Assembly (NCBI RefSeq): GCF_007830515.1
Contig: NZ_VLKT01000051.1
Span: 1 to 50,073 of the forward strand
Origin: Mesorhizobium tianshanense
GTDB taxonomy: Bacteria > Pseudomonadota > Alphaproteobacteria > Rhizobiales > Rhizobiaceae
Direction: 5' to 3'
Length of the DNA stretch: 50,073 bases
Positions 24,546 through 35,994 of this stretch are shown piece by piece. How positions within the stretch are numbered: the first letter of the stretch is position 1; each line of letters begins with the position of its first letter. The notes under the pieces are model-generated. The model did no database searches. It saw only the letters and a program-made list of their open reading frames with translations, and was not told the DNA's origin. The position numbers and the translations under genes were made by a program.

Positions 24546-25764
24546 TGTTCGGCAATCGCTTTTCCCAAACCGAAAGGTCGCTATTGATCAAGGGCGCACG
24601 ACCGATCGGCTTCGGCGGCGGGGTTGGCAAGACCATCGACGTGCTGATCGGCAAGGATGGCCGCATCGCCGAAACCGGTTCGACGATCGCCGTCGGGGAT
24701 GACGTGAAGGTGGTGGAGGCAAATGGCGCGTCCCTGTCGCCTGGCTGGACTGACCTCCACGTCCATGTCTGGTATGGCGGCACCGACATTTCGCTGCGGC
24801 CGCAGCAATGTGGCGCCGCGCGCGGAGTCACCACCATGGTCGATGCGGGCTCGGCCGGCGAAGCCAATTTTCACGGCTTTCGCGAGTTCATCATGGAGCC
24901 GGCGCGGGAGAATATATACGCGTTCCTGAATATTGGTTCGATTGGCCTCGTCGCCTGCAATCGCGTCAGTGAGCTGATCGACATGCGCTCGATCGACATC
25001 GACCGCACCATTGCCACCGTCGAGGCCAACCGCGACGTCATTGTCGGACTGAAGGTGCGCGCCAGTCACGTCATTACCGGCGGCTGGGACCTGACACCGG
25101 TCCGGCTGGCCAAAAAGCTCTGCCGCATCCTCAAGCTGCCGCTGATGGTGCATGTCGGTGAGCCGCCGCCACTTTATGACGACGTTCTCGGCCTGCTGAC
25201 CGAAGGCGACATCGTCACGCATTGCTTCAACGGCAAGGCCGGCGGCTCGATCATCGAAGATGACGATCTTTACCGCCTCGCCGAGGATGCGGCGCAGCGC
25301 GGCATTGTGCTTGATGTCGGCCATGGCGGCGCCTCCTTCTCCTTCGATGTCGCCAAGGCGGCACTCGAGCGCGGTCTGCCACCGAAGACGATCTCGACCG
25401 ATCTGCACAACCGCTCGCTCGACGGCGCGGTGTGGGATATGGCAACCACTATGTCGAAGCTGCTGTCACTCGGCATGGGATTCGAGGACGTGGTGGCGGC
25501 TTCTACCACGGCGCCGCGCCGCGCCATCCGGTTGCCCTCGGACGGGCTGCTGGAGAAGGGTAGGCCGGCGGAATTCACTGTGTTCGACCTCGTCGATGCC
25601 GACCTCACCGTGAAGGATTCGCAAGGGGCGACAAGCACGCTGCGCCGGCTGTTCGAACCGCGCCACGCCATCCTCGGCGCCGAGGCGATCGTTGCCCACC
25701 GCCACGTGCCGTCGGATGGTTCTGCGGGCAGTGTGCACGTCTGTCCGCATTGCGGGTGGAAATC

Positions 25765-25768
<4 letters not shown>
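24545..25768 (+). CDS. Amidohydrolase/deacetylase family metallohydrolase (407 aa)
   Basis: A TIM-barrel metal-dependent hydrolase that cleaves an amide or N-acyl bond. Metal-ligand motifs are visible in order: DLHVHVWYGG (HxH on strand 1), the lysine in VGLKVRASH that is carboxylated in this family, MVHVGEPP, THCFNGKAGG, and STDLHNRS with the catalytic Asp. Families of this kind (EF_0837/AHA_3915 type) often sit beside SelA/DgaE-like PLP enzymes, as here (28309). The start at 24545 overlaps the permease stop, and its TGA overlaps the ATPase start (ATGA). A likely role is deacylation or ring opening of the imported compound to release an amino acid. The C-terminal VCPHCGWKS carries a Cys-x2-Cys pair of unknown use. 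Confidence 0.88.
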
Positions 25769-27773
<2,005 letters not shown>

Positions 27774-27786
27774 CTGGAGTTTGTAT

Positions 27787-28293
27787 ATGACTTTTTCCGA
27801 ACTCAAGAAGCGTCCGGAAAGCACGCCCTACGACCGGCTTGCAGCGCTTGGAATAACGCTGCCCGAGGCACCGTCACCGATCGCAAATTTTGTCACGCAT
27901 GTGCAGGAGGGCAAGCTGTTGTTTCTATCCGGGCAGGGGCCATACGAGGCCGACGGCCGCTGCTACACCGGCAAGGTCGGCGCCGACGTGACGGTCGATC
28001 AGGCCTATGCCCATGCGCGGCTGACTGGCATCAACCTCATTGCCGTCATGCACGCAGCGCTCGGCGATCTGCGCCGTGTGCGGCGCGTGGTGAAACTGTT
28101 CGGCATGGTCAACGCCACGCCGGATTTTGCCGATCACCCCGCGGTCATCAACGGCTGCTCGGACCTGCTCATCGATGTTTTTGGCGAGCGCGGCATCCAC
28201 GCCCGCTCTGCGGTCGGCCATGGTTCGCTGCCGGGAAGGATCAGCGTCGAGATCGAAGCCGTCATTGCCATCGATCGATCAGACCACGAATAG
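27787..28293 (+). CDS. RidA (YjgF/YER057c/UK114) family protein (168 aa)
   Basis: RidA proteins are trimeric deaminases that hydrolyse reactive enamine/imine intermediates released by PLP enzymes. The sequence has the family pattern: FVTHVQEGKLLFLSGQGPYE, the segment DVTVDQAYAHARLTGINLIA, VRRVVKLFGMVNATPDFADH and the C-terminal RSAVGHGSLPGRISVEIEAV, with the Arg that binds the carboxylate of the substrate. It is somewhat longer than core RidA because of an N-terminal extension (about 30 residues), as in the TdcF-distant subfamilies. The gene directly precedes a SelA-like PLP enzyme, so it probably clears that enzyme's 2-aminoacrylate-like product. The ATG at 27787 follows a TGGAG sequence. 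Confidence 0.9.
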   Translation: MTFSELKKRPESTPYDRLAALGITLPEAPSPIANFVTHVQEGKLLFLSGQGPYEADGRCYTGKVGADVTVDQAYAHARLTGINLIAVMHAALGDLRRVRRVVKLFGMVNATPDFADHPAVINGCSDLLIDVFGERGIHARSAVGHGSLPGRISVEIEAVIAIDRSDHE

Positions 28294-28308
28294 CTGGAGC
28301 ACAAGACC

Positions 28309-29508
28309 ATGCCTGTCGACGATATCCGCAGCCACTTGGGCCTTCGGCCCGTAATCAATGTTTCGGGCACGATGACCTCGCTCGGTGCCTCCATTGTCGT
28401 TCCCGCGGCTGTCGAGGCGGTGTCCGGCATTCTCACCGAGTTTGTCGAAATCGCCGATCTGCATCGCAAGGCCAGCACGGTGATCGCCGAATTGACGGGC
28501 GCGGAGGCCGGTTTCATCACCGCTTCCTGTTCCGCCGCAATCAGCCTAGCTGTAGCGGCTAGCATGACCGGCCCCGACCTCGCCGCGATCGAACGGCTAC
28601 CGGATGCTACCGGCCTGAAAGACGAGGTCGTCATCCAGTCCGGTCATATGGTCAGTTATGGCGCGCCGATCGAACAAGCGATCCGTCTCGCCGGCGCCAA
28701 GGTCGTGCCGGTCGGTCAGGCGACCAGCGCCTCGGCGTATCAGCTCGCCGGCGCCATCACGGAGCGCACTGCTGCCGCAGTCTATGTCGTATCGCACCAT
28801 GTCGTGGAGTACGGGCAAATCCCGCTGAAGATCTTCGTTGAAGGCGCCCACGCACGGGGCGTCCCGGTCATCGTCGACGCGGCGTCCGAATATGATCTGA
28901 CGGGCCTCCTCGCCAGCGGGGCCGATCTGGTGCTGCATTCGGGTCACAAATTCCTGGGTGGCCCGACATCCGGTATCGTGGCAGGCTCGAAGGCGCGGGT
29001 GCGCGACGTCTATTTGCAAAACCGCGGCATCGGCCGCGGCATGAAAGTTGGGAAGGAAGGCATCGTTGGCGCGCTCGCTGCTCTCCAGGCCTGGAAAACC
29101 CGCGACCATGACGGCATTCGCAAACGGGAACGCCGAGCGCTGGATTGCTGGGCGGAAGCACTCGAGGGGCGGCCCGGAGTCACCGTCGCCATCGTACCCG
29201 ACCCGACCAGCAATCCGCTCGATCGCTTGAAGGTGTCGGTCGCTGCGGCCGATGCCCGTATCACGGCCTGGGATCTGGCCGACCGGCTGGCCACCGGCAG
29301 CCGGCCGGTGATCGTCCGCGATCACGAAGTCGAGCACGGTTATTTCTTCCTCGATCCGTGCAACTTGCATCCGGACGAAGAATTGGTCGTAGCGTTTCGG
29401 CTTGCCGAGGAACTTGATGCCGCAAGCATGTCGAATGCGATCATCGCCACACCGCTGACCGAGCGTCTCATGGCCCGCGAAGCCGCGATCCTCAACTGGC
29501 CGGATTGA
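28309..29508 (+). CDS. SelA/DgaE-like PLP-dependent lyase or aminotransferase-fold enzyme (399 aa)
   Basis: A fold-type I PLP enzyme. The PLP lysine lies in LVLHSGHKFLGGPTSGIVAG (about residues 205-224), and the cofactor aspartate is in VPVIVDAASEYD. The N-terminus RPVINVSGTMTSLGASIVVP and the segment ITASCSAAISLAVAASMTGP resemble SelA-like D-glucosaminate-6-phosphate ammonia-lyases (DgaE) rather than selenocysteine synthase. Co-occurrence with the amidohydrolase and RidA supports an ammonia-lyase or beta-elimination role that generates a 2-keto acid through an enamine. The precise substrate is unknown. It starts 15 bp after ridA. Confidence 0.85.
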   Translation: MPVDDIRSHLGLRPVINVSGTMTSLGASIVVPAAVEAVSGILTEFVEIADLHRKASTVIAELTGAEAGFITASCSAAISLAVAASMTGPDLAAIERLPDATGLKDEVVIQSGHMVSYGAPIEQAIRLAGAKVVPVGQATSASAYQLAGAITERTAAAVYVVSHHVVEYGQIPLKIFVEGAHARGVPVIVDAASEYDLTGLLASGADLVLHSGHKFLGGPTSGIVAGSKARVRDVYLQNRGIGRGMKVGKEGIVGALAALQAWKTRDHDGIRKRERRALDCWAEALEGRPGVTVAIVPDPTSNPLDRLKVSVAAADARITAWDLADRLATGSRPVIVRDHEVEHGYFFLDPCNLHPDEELVVAFRLAEELDAASMSNAIIATPLTERLMAREAAILNWPD

Positions 29509-29572
29509 GAGGGGCTGTGGTAAATGCCCCTGCTGCCCTACAGTGCACGCGATAATCGATGCTGGGAATGCC

Positions 29573-30394
29573 ATGCCAACGACAGCGACCGACCTGGATC
29601 TGAATCCCGCCGAAGGCGCGCGAGAACCCCGCCGCTCGCGCACCAGCGGTATCGATCGCGCGCTGCAAATACTCGACTATCTGCAAAAGAAGGGGCGGCC
29701 AGCCACTGCATATGAGATTGCGCATGATATCGGCGCGCCGCTGTCGACCATCTACGTCATTGTCGATGATCTGGTCGAGAAGGAACTGCTGGACCGCAAG
29801 GATGGCGGCCTGCTTTGGCTCGGCCCGCGGCTTTACCAGTACGGTCTGACTTATGCTCGCACGCTGGACCTGCTCAACGTAGCGACGCAGGAGATGCACG
29901 AGTTGGCGCAGAGTTCGAAAGAGACAATCCAGCTATGCGGACGTGACGGTGACCATATGGTCGTGCTTGCTATGGAAGAAGGCAAAGATCACTTTCAGGT
30001 CACGTCTCGCGTCGGTACCCGCACACCCCTGAACTGGACAGCGTCTGGCCGGCTGCTCGTCGGCCACTTGCCGGAAGCCGAACGCCGCGCCATTTTCGCC
30101 CGATCTGCGATCGCCTCTCCGACCGGACGTGCCGAGACCGACAAGGATGTGCTCGCACGAGCGGCCGCGGCGGCGCTGGAGAAGGGTTTATCGATCCAGG
30201 CCGGCGAATCGGACTTCTCCGTTGCCTGCATCGCGGCTCCCATCCGTGACAACCAGGGGGCCTGTCGTGCGACGATCTCGATCGTCGTCCCTGACGTGAA
30301 GTTGAAGCAGGAAAATCCCGATCTGATAACGATGGTCAAGAAAAGTGCTCGCCGCATCGAGTCGCGACTCGGGTGGCGTGCCGACCGGCCATGA
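29573..30394 (+). CDS. IclR family transcriptional regulator (273 aa)
   Basis: A probable regulator of the peptide-type importer operon that it terminates. The winged helix-turn-helix is seen in RTSGIDRALQILDYLQKKGR and YEIAHDIGAPLSTIYVIVDD (about residues 23-75). The C-terminal ligand domain contains the IclR segments RVGTRTPLNWTASGRLLVGH and VACIAAPIRDNQG. The ATG at 29573 was preferred to an upstream GTG at 29543 because it precedes a typical low-complexity N-terminus. The 65-bp gap to the PLP gene suggests readthrough from the operon, possibly with its own promoter. The palindrome at 21055-21072 is a likely target. Confidence 0.9.
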   Translation: MPTTATDLDLNPAEGAREPRRSRTSGIDRALQILDYLQKKGRPATAYEIAHDIGAPLSTIYVIVDDLVEKELLDRKDGGLLWLGPRLYQYGLTYARTLDLLNVATQEMHELAQSSKETIQLCGRDGDHMVVLAMEEGKDHFQVTSRVGTRTPLNWTASGRLLVGHLPEAERRAIFARSAIASPTGRAETDKDVLARAAAAALEKGLSIQAGESDFSVACIAAPIRDNQGACRATISIVVPDVKLKQENPDLITMVKKSARRIESRLGWRADRP

Positions 30395-30660
30395 CGGCCG
30401 TCCCTTCGATTGCTGCGAACGTTTCTGGAAAACCTTTGCCGATACAACGTTCGCTCAGCGCTCTCTATTGAGATGCGCCGCAGTGTTCGAGCCAGGCCTC
30501 TTCTCGCCTCCGTTTACCAACTTCAGATAATCATCTGGTGGATGTCCGTTGCGTTAACCGTTTGGTAACCCTCCGAACTCGAAAGTCAGAAAGCAGTGGC
30601 TCCTTTAGCCCCGATAAATGTTAGGGCTGATCGCAGCGAGACAAAGGAGAAAAGACCGGG

Positions 30661-32052
30661 ATGGCCACGGTATTGAACGCCAAGGGCGTTCCACTCCCCT
30701 ACAGCGGGTCCTCCGTAAAGTGGTACTCGGCGACGAATTCCGGCCCAACCCTTTATGGCAGCCTCTACAACGACTCGATCTACGGCGACGGCAACGTCAC
30801 CGTCACAATGTATGGCCGCAAGGGCGACGACATTTATTATCTGTATTCCTCGAAAAACAAGGCGGTCGAGCTGCCTAACGAGGGTGTCGATACCATCTCG
30901 ACCTGGATGAGCTATACGCTCCCAGCCAATTTCGAGAACCTGACGGTCACGGGCGACAAACGCTATGCTTTCGGAAACGAGCTAAACAACATCATTACCG
31001 GCGGCTCCGGCCAACAGACGATCGACGGCTTACAGGGCGATGACGTTCTCAAGGGCGGATCCGGGGCGGATATTTTCGTCGTCACCGAAGGTAACGGCAG
31101 TGACCTGATCCTTGACTTTCGCGCCGAAGATAGCGTGCGCGTCGGGAGCTACGGCTTCACCTCCTTCGAGGAGGTGCGTGCCAACATGGTCCAGTCGGGA
31201 GCCAACGTCCGACTTAATCTGTCCGATGACGAGTTTCTCGTCTTCGCCAACAAGACCATCGGCGAGTTCACCGCAAGTCAGTTCAAGCTGGCCGTGGACA
31301 GGTCGGAGTTGGAACTTACATTTTCGGATGAGTTCGACACGCTGAACCTGTGGAATGGCACGAGCGGCACCTGGGACTCGAACTTCCCGTGGGGAGCCGC
31401 CAACGGCAGCTCGATCACCACCGCCAACGAGCTTCAATGGTACATCGATACCGACTACGCCCCGACGAGCTCCGTCAACCCATTCAGCGTTGAGGACGGT
31501 GTTCTCACGATTACTGCCGCCCAGGCTCCCGCGGCGATCCGGCCCTACATAAACAATTACCAATACACGTCAGGTGTGCTGACGACCTACGAATCCTTCA
31601 CGCAGACCTACGGCTATTTCGAGATTCGAGCCGATATGCCCGAAACAAAAGGTGTATGGCCGGCCTTCTGGCTTCTTCCGGCGGACGGCTCCTGGCCACC
31701 GGAACTGGATGTCATAGAGATGTTCGGCCAGGATCCGAACAAGCTCATTTTGACGGCTCACTCGAACGCGACGGGAACTCATACGAAAGTCGGCTCGACT
31801 GCCTATACCGCGGATACCGAAGGTTTCCACACATACGGGGTGCTGTGGACAGAAGACGAACTCGTCTGGTATTTCGACGACGTCGAAGTTGCACGTGCCG
31901 CAACGCCTGCCGACATGCACGATCCGATGTATATGGTGGTGAATATGGGGGTTGGTGGCCTCGCGGGAGCGCCCGCCGATGGGCTTGCGACGCCTGCAGA
32001 AATGCAGATCGACTACATCCATGCCTATGCGTTGAACGATTGGGTTATCTAA
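30661..32052 (+). CDS. Secreted GH16 family glycanase with RTX-type repeats, ExsH-like (463 aa)
   Basis: The C-terminal half (about residues 220-463) is a family 16 glycoside hydrolase that cuts beta-1,3/1,4-glucans or exopolysaccharide. The catalytic signature E-L-D-V-I-E has its nucleophile and acid/base glutamates at E348 and E353. The N-terminal half carries RTX-like calcium-binding nonapeptides (GGSGQQTIDGLQGDDVLKGG) at about residues 110-140, followed by the usual DLILDFRAEDSVRV block. No Sec signal is present. The next two genes encode a type I secretion ABC protein and adaptor, so export by that route is likely, as for rhizobial ExsH through PrsDE. The ATG has AAGGAG upstream. The enzyme would trim exopolysaccharide or plant cell-wall glucan. 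Confidence 0.88.
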   Translation: MATVLNAKGVPLPYSGSSVKWYSATNSGPTLYGSLYNDSIYGDGNVTVTMYGRKGDDIYYLYSSKNKAVELPNEGVDTISTWMSYTLPANFENLTVTGDKRYAFGNELNNIITGGSGQQTIDGLQGDDVLKGGSGADIFVVTEGNGSDLILDFRAEDSVRVGSYGFTSFEEVRANMVQSGANVRLNLSDDEFLVFANKTIGEFTASQFKLAVDRSELELTFSDEFDTLNLWNGTSGTWDSNFPWGAANGSSITTANELQWYIDTDYAPTSSVNPFSVEDGVLTITAAQAPAAIRPYINNYQYTSGVLTTYESFTQTYGYFEIRADMPETKGVWPAFWLLPADGSWPPELDVIEMFGQDPNKLILTAHSNATGTHTKVGSTAYTADTEGFHTYGVLWTEDELVWYFDDVEVARAATPADMHDPMYMVVNMGVGGLAGAPADGLATPAEMQIDYIHAYALNDWVI

Positions 32053-32157
32053 GCGAAATACCCGACGGTGGGTGCGGCACGGACACGTTCGGCATCAGGC
32101 CTGATTTCGGGCGCGATCGTTGCCGCCTGAGACTGAACTGGGACTGATGTGAGGGCG

Positions 32158-33903
32158 ATGTCGCTTCCCCATCCATCCGAGCCGCAGCGAACAACCCTCG
32201 CGGCGGTTCTGGCTTCCTTCCGGCGAGCGTTGGCGGGAATTGCATTGATGAGCGGCGTCGTCAATGTTCTGGCACTGACCGGCTCGTTCTTCATGCTGCA
32301 GGTCTACGATCGCGTCATACCTGGCCGTAGTTTGCCGACGCTCGTCGGGCTTGCCGTGTTTGCCGGCACACTGTTTGTTTTTCAGGGCGTTCTCGAGCTC
32401 ATCCGGTCGCGGTTGCTCGTGCGTATAGGAATGGCCCTGGACGCGCAATTGAGCGGACAGGCCTATACCGCCCTTATGCATTTGCCGTTGCGCACCAAGC
32501 TCGCGGGCGACGGCCTTCAGTCACTACGCGATCTGGACCAGGTGCGGTCGTTTCTGTCGAGCCCGGGCCCGATCGCGCTTTTCGACCTGCCGTGGATGCC
32601 GCTCTATCTGGCAATCTGCTTTCTGTTCCACTTCTGGATCGGGATGACGGCACTGGCCGGCGCAGTCATACTCTTCAGCCTGACGTTGTTTGCCGAAGCG
32701 CGCACAAGAGAGCCTGCGAGACGGGCCAACGGCCAGGCCGCAGCGCGCAACACGCTTGCCGAGGCCACGCGTCGCAATGCCGAGGTCCTGCAGGCGATGG
32801 GCTTTGGCACGCGCATCGCCGAGCGCTGGTCCAGCGTCAACGCCGATTATCTGAACACGAACGCGAAAGCCAGCGATCTGGCTGGGACCCTGGGAACGCT
32901 CTCGAAGGTCCTGCGCATGATGCTGCAGTCGGGCATCCTGGCGATTGGCGCTTACCTGGTCATTCATCAGGAAGCCACAGCCGGGATCATGATCGCCAGC
33001 TCGATCATGATGAGCCGGGCGCTCGCACCGATCGAACTGGCTATCGCCCACTGGAAGGGCTTCGTCACCGCGCGCCAGGCATGGGCCCGGCTGACGCAGC
33101 TTTTGGCACTGCTTCCCAAAACCACAACAAGTGTCTCGCTAGCGGCGCCTATATCTGCTCTTGCGGTCGAAGGCCTCAGCGTCACGCCGCCGGGCGAGCC
33201 CCGTGTGGTCGTGCAAGACGTCACCTTTGCATTGGAAAAAGGCGCCGGCCTCGGCATCGTCGGACCAAGCGCTTCGGGTAAATCATCGCTCGTGCGTGCG
33301 ATTGCCGGCATATGGCTCCCAGTCCGCGGAACCGTCAGGCTGGATGGCGCAACGCTCGATCAATGGTCGCCGGAAGAACTGGGCAACCATCTCGGCTATC
33401 TGCCGCAGGACGTGCAACTGTTCGACGGCACCATTGCCGAAAACATCGCGCGCTTCGAACCGCAAGCGCCATCGGACAAGATACTCGAGGCTGCGCGAGC
33501 AGCCGGCGTTCATGATCTCGTCACCCATCTACCGGAGGGCTACGAGACGCGGGTTGGCGAGGCCGGGTCGGCGCTTTCGGCTGGCCAGAGGCAGCGGGTT
33601 GCGCTCGCCCGGGCGCTCTATGGCGACCCGTTCCTGGTCATCCTCGATGAGCCGAATTCCAACCTTGACGCGGAAGGCGAAGCCGCCTTGACGGAAGCAA
33701 TCCAGGGTGTGCGTGCCCGCGGCGGCATTGCCGTCGTGGTGGCACATCGGCCGAGCGCGCTTGCAAGCCTGGATCAGATCCTGGTCATGGCAAATGGCCG
33801 GATCCAAGTGTTTGGCCCGAAGAATGATGTCTTGAACAAGGTAACCCGTCCGGGAGGCGTTCCTCTGAAGGTCGTCTCTGGTCCTGAAGGATCTGCATCC
33901 TGA
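32158..33903 (+). CDS. prsD: Type I secretion system permease/ATPase, PrsD-type (581 aa)
   Basis: The inner-membrane ABC exporter of a type I secretion system. The N-terminal membrane domain begins with LMSGVVNVLALTGSFFMLQV and includes PWMPLYLAICFLFHFWIGMT, both typical of the PrtD/HlyB-like exporters. It lacks the C39 peptidase-like domain, as expected for PrsD. The ATPase domain has Walker A GPSASGKSSLVRAIAG (from about residue 368), signature LSAGQRQRVALAR and Walker B LVILDEPNSNLD. I chose the ATG at 32158; a GTG at 32149 in frame is an alternative. Its TGA overlaps the adaptor start (TGATG). Confidence 0.9.
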   Translation: MSLPHPSEPQRTTLAAVLASFRRALAGIALMSGVVNVLALTGSFFMLQVYDRVIPGRSLPTLVGLAVFAGTLFVFQGVLELIRSRLLVRIGMALDAQLSGQAYTALMHLPLRTKLAGDGLQSLRDLDQVRSFLSSPGPIALFDLPWMPLYLAICFLFHFWIGMTALAGAVILFSLTLFAEARTREPARRANGQAAARNTLAEATRRNAEVLQAMGFGTRIAERWSSVNADYLNTNAKASDLAGTLGTLSKVLRMMLQSGILAIGAYLVIHQEATAGIMIASSIMMSRALAPIELAIAHWKGFVTARQAWARLTQLLALLPKTTTSVSLAAPISALAVEGLSVTPPGEPRVVVQDVTFALEKGAGLGIVGPSASGKSSLVRAIAGIWLPVRGTVRLDGATLDQWSPEELGNHLGYLPQDVQLFDGTIAENIARFEPQAPSDKILEAARAAGVHDLVTHLPEGYETRVGEAGSALSAGQRQRVALARALYGDPFLVILDEPNSNLDAEGEAALTEAIQGVRARGGIAVVVAHRPSALASLDQILVMANGRIQVFGPKNDVLNKVTRPGGVPLKVVSGPEGSAS

Positions 33904-35213
33904 TGGCACAACGCACTGCATCCGCGATTGACCGGACCATTCGGCGCTATCTGCTTGCTGGGGTCGCAGTCTGCATCCTTCTGATTGGCGGCGTGGGAAG
34001 CTTGGCCGCCGTCACCGAGATCTCCGGGGCCGTGATTGCCTCGGGAAAGCTGGTCGTCGATTCCAGCGTCAAGAAGGTACAGCATCCGACGGGCGGCGTT
34101 GTCGGTGAAATCTTGATCCGAGAAGGCGATGCCGTAAAGGCGGGCCAAGTCTTGATCCGCCTTGATGAGACCGTCACTCGAGCCAATCTGGCGATCGTCA
34201 CGAAGAGCCTGGACGAATTCGAGGCCCGTTTGGCGCGCCTCGAGGCCGAGCGTGGTGGCACCGACACCATCGTCTTTCCATCTTCGCTGACCTCGCGGCA
34301 GGACGATCCCGAGATCGGTGGTGCGATGGCCGGCGAACAGTCGTTGTTCGAATTTCGCCGGCAGGCGCGCGCTGGCCAGAAGGCTCAGTTGACAGAGCGT
34401 ATCGCTCAGCTCGCCGAAGAAGTCTCCGGCTTGACCGAGCAAAGAGATGCCAAAAGCCGGGAAATCGAGTTGATCGGGTTTGAACTTGAGGGGATGCGCA
34501 AACTCTGGCAACGCAAGCTGGTTTCAATTGACCGCATAACTGCACTTGAGCGCGATGCCGTCCGGCTCGAAGGCGAACACGGGCAACTGACTGCGTCCAT
34601 AGCGCAATCGAAGGGCCGTACATCCGAAATCCGTTTGCAGATCATTCAGATCGATCAGGATTTGCGAAGCGAAGTGGCGACCGAACTGCGTGAGGTCCAG
34701 GCAAAGATTTCTGAATTCGTCGAGCGCAAGGTTTCGGCCGAAGATCAGCTCAAGCGGATCGATATACGCAGTCCGCAGACCGGCGTCGTTCATCAGCTCG
34801 GTGTGCACACAGTCGGTGGTGTTATCTCTCCCGGAGAGCTCATCATGCTCATTGTGCCGGTCACCGACGACCTGACCGTTGAGGCGCGTGTGGACCCGCA
34901 AGATATCGATCAGCTGGCGCCAAGGCAGAACGCAACCTTGCGGCTTTCGGCCTTCAACCAGCGGATAACGCCAGAGCTGGATGGAGTGGTGCGTGAGATT
35001 TCCCCGGATCTCAGTATCGATGAGCAAAGCGGCGCCAGCTTCTATACTGTGCGTCTCAGCCTGCCACGCACCGAACTTACGCGGCTGAAAGGCCTGGTCC
35101 TGGCGCCAGGCATGCCTGTCGAAGTATTCTTTTCGACCGGCAGCCGCACGATGTTGTCCTATCTCGTAAAACCTCTGACCGATCAGATCCAGCGGGCATT
35201 CAGAGAAGAGTGA
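33903..35213 (+). CDS. prsE: HlyD family type I secretion periplasmic adaptor, PrsE-type (436 aa)
   Basis: The membrane-fusion subunit that links the ABC exporter to an outer-membrane TolC-type channel (not encoded here). A single membrane helix lies at about residues 17-40 (YLLAGVAVCILLIGGVGSLA). It is followed by the lipoyl-like half-motif KKVQHPTGGVVGEILIREGD, a long alpha-helical hairpin (about 90-260, rich in Glu, Arg, Leu and Ala), and the returning barrel segment RIDIRSPQTGVVHQLGVHTV. The C-terminal beta domain ends with PGMPVEVFFSTGSRTMLSYL, the HlyD signature. The start overlaps the PrsD-type stop. Confidence 0.92.
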   Translation: MAQRTASAIDRTIRRYLLAGVAVCILLIGGVGSLAAVTEISGAVIASGKLVVDSSVKKVQHPTGGVVGEILIREGDAVKAGQVLIRLDETVTRANLAIVTKSLDEFEARLARLEAERGGTDTIVFPSSLTSRQDDPEIGGAMAGEQSLFEFRRQARAGQKAQLTERIAQLAEEVSGLTEQRDAKSREIELIGFELEGMRKLWQRKLVSIDRITALERDAVRLEGEHGQLTASIAQSKGRTSEIRLQIIQIDQDLRSEVATELREVQAKISEFVERKVSAEDQLKRIDIRSPQTGVVHQLGVHTVGGVISPGELIMLIVPVTDDLTVEARVDPQDIDQLAPRQNATLRLSAFNQRITPELDGVVREISPDLSIDEQSGASFYTVRLSLPRTELTRLKGLVLAPGMPVEVFFSTGSRTMLSYLVKPLTDQIQRAFREE

Positions 35214-35494
35214 GTTGCGTCTCGATTTCGATCTGATGACGGTCCGCCTCTGCAGAGAGCGGACCTTCCTCATCAATGCGCCCTATGCTCCAGGCGTGAC
35301 AGGAATACGGTTGTCGAACTCGGAAATTTTGAAGTTGAAGAGGGTTGGAAAGACGACTGAGCCCTCGACTGCCTTGCTGTCTCGCGTGCTGTTCGAATGC
35401 GTCGCCGAAAATCTCTTGGTTACCCGAGAGAGTAGCCCGAGTACGAACTGTGAAGGAGGGACAGTATTTGTCTGAACCGGACGCTTTGCACCCA
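35214..35494. other. Non-coding stretch downstream of the secretion operon
   Basis: About 280 bases between the PrsE-type stop and the decayed ImmA fragment. Open frames on either strand here show no recognisable protein. The ImmA homology ends abruptly at about 35495, so a deletion breakpoint probably lies at this boundary. Confidence 0.5.
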
Positions 35495-35667
35495 ATCGCG
35501 TTCGATCAGCACGGTCAGGTCATCCGTGGAAATCGGATAGGTGATTTCGCCGTGGCGGTCCTTTAGAAGCCGCCGATGATGGCCTCGCATTCCTTGTCGA
35601 GTTCCTTCGGTTCGTAGTGCGCACGCTGCGTGAAGCGCCCGATGCGATCGGCGACATAGCGGACCAT
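35495..35667 (-). pseudogene. Broken ImmA/IrrE-type metallopeptidase gene (frameshifted, truncated)
   Basis: The gene starts with an ATG that overlaps the XRE stop (TAATG). The first 34 codons read MVRYVADRIGRFTQRAHYEP and continue with KELDKECEAIIGGF before a stop at about 35563. Homology continues in another frame immediately afterwards as LKDRHGEITYPISTDD and LTVLIERD, and then ceases at about 35495. This N-terminal pattern is typical of ImmA/IrrE-family metallo-endopeptidases found downstream of XRE regulators. The zinc-binding HExxH motif is not reached, so the product must be inactive. The frameshift near 35563 and the loss of the C-terminal part are separate lesions. Confidence 0.7.
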
Positions 35668-35915
35668 TAGGAGGTTCCACCCTGGTCGAGTTTGCGGCGG
35701 AAGGCGACCATTGCCTCGGATACCTGTTTTTGCGAAAGGTTTTTATCTCGTACGTCGTCGGGAAACCGACCGGCGAGATAGTACAGCCAGTCGCGGTCGA
35801 TGCCGAGGACGTCGGCGAATTGCTGGACAATGCGATCCGAAGACGGGCTGCGACGATCATGTTCGATGTCGTTGAGATATAGCGATGAGATCGGTTCCTT
35901 ATCCTCGCGTAACAC
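35667..35915 (-). pseudogene. XRE-family helix-turn-helix antitoxin/regulator, N-terminally truncated (82 aa)
   Basis: The segment SSLYLNDIEHDRRSPSSDRI followed by VQQFADVLGIDRDWLYYLAG is a clear Cro/C1-type HTH from the recognition helix onward. The open frame extends a little upstream (YADSAYARVLREDKEPI) but there is no ATG before an in-frame stop. The usable GTG at 35915 begins just before the recognition helix, so helices 1 and 2 are missing. Relatives of this protein regulate the ImmA/IrrE peptidase encoded immediately downstream, with the same TAATG overlap seen here. The operon is decayed at both ends. Confidence 0.65.
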
Positions 35916-35994
35916 ACGTGCATACGCGGAATCAGCGTAAAGGAGAACCGACCATTTTGGTCAAGAGGTTGCCTACTGTAAATCATTATGAAAT

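Noticed and set aside
32094..32105. 12-bp palindrome ATCAGGCCTGAT between the glycanase and PrsD-type genes
   Set aside because: It is short and could occur by chance; no neighbouring copies or regulator point to a function.
35215..35475. An 86-codon open frame after the PrsE-type gene
   Set aside because: It begins with a TTG and has no ribosome-binding site or recognisable sequence. It is treated as non-coding.
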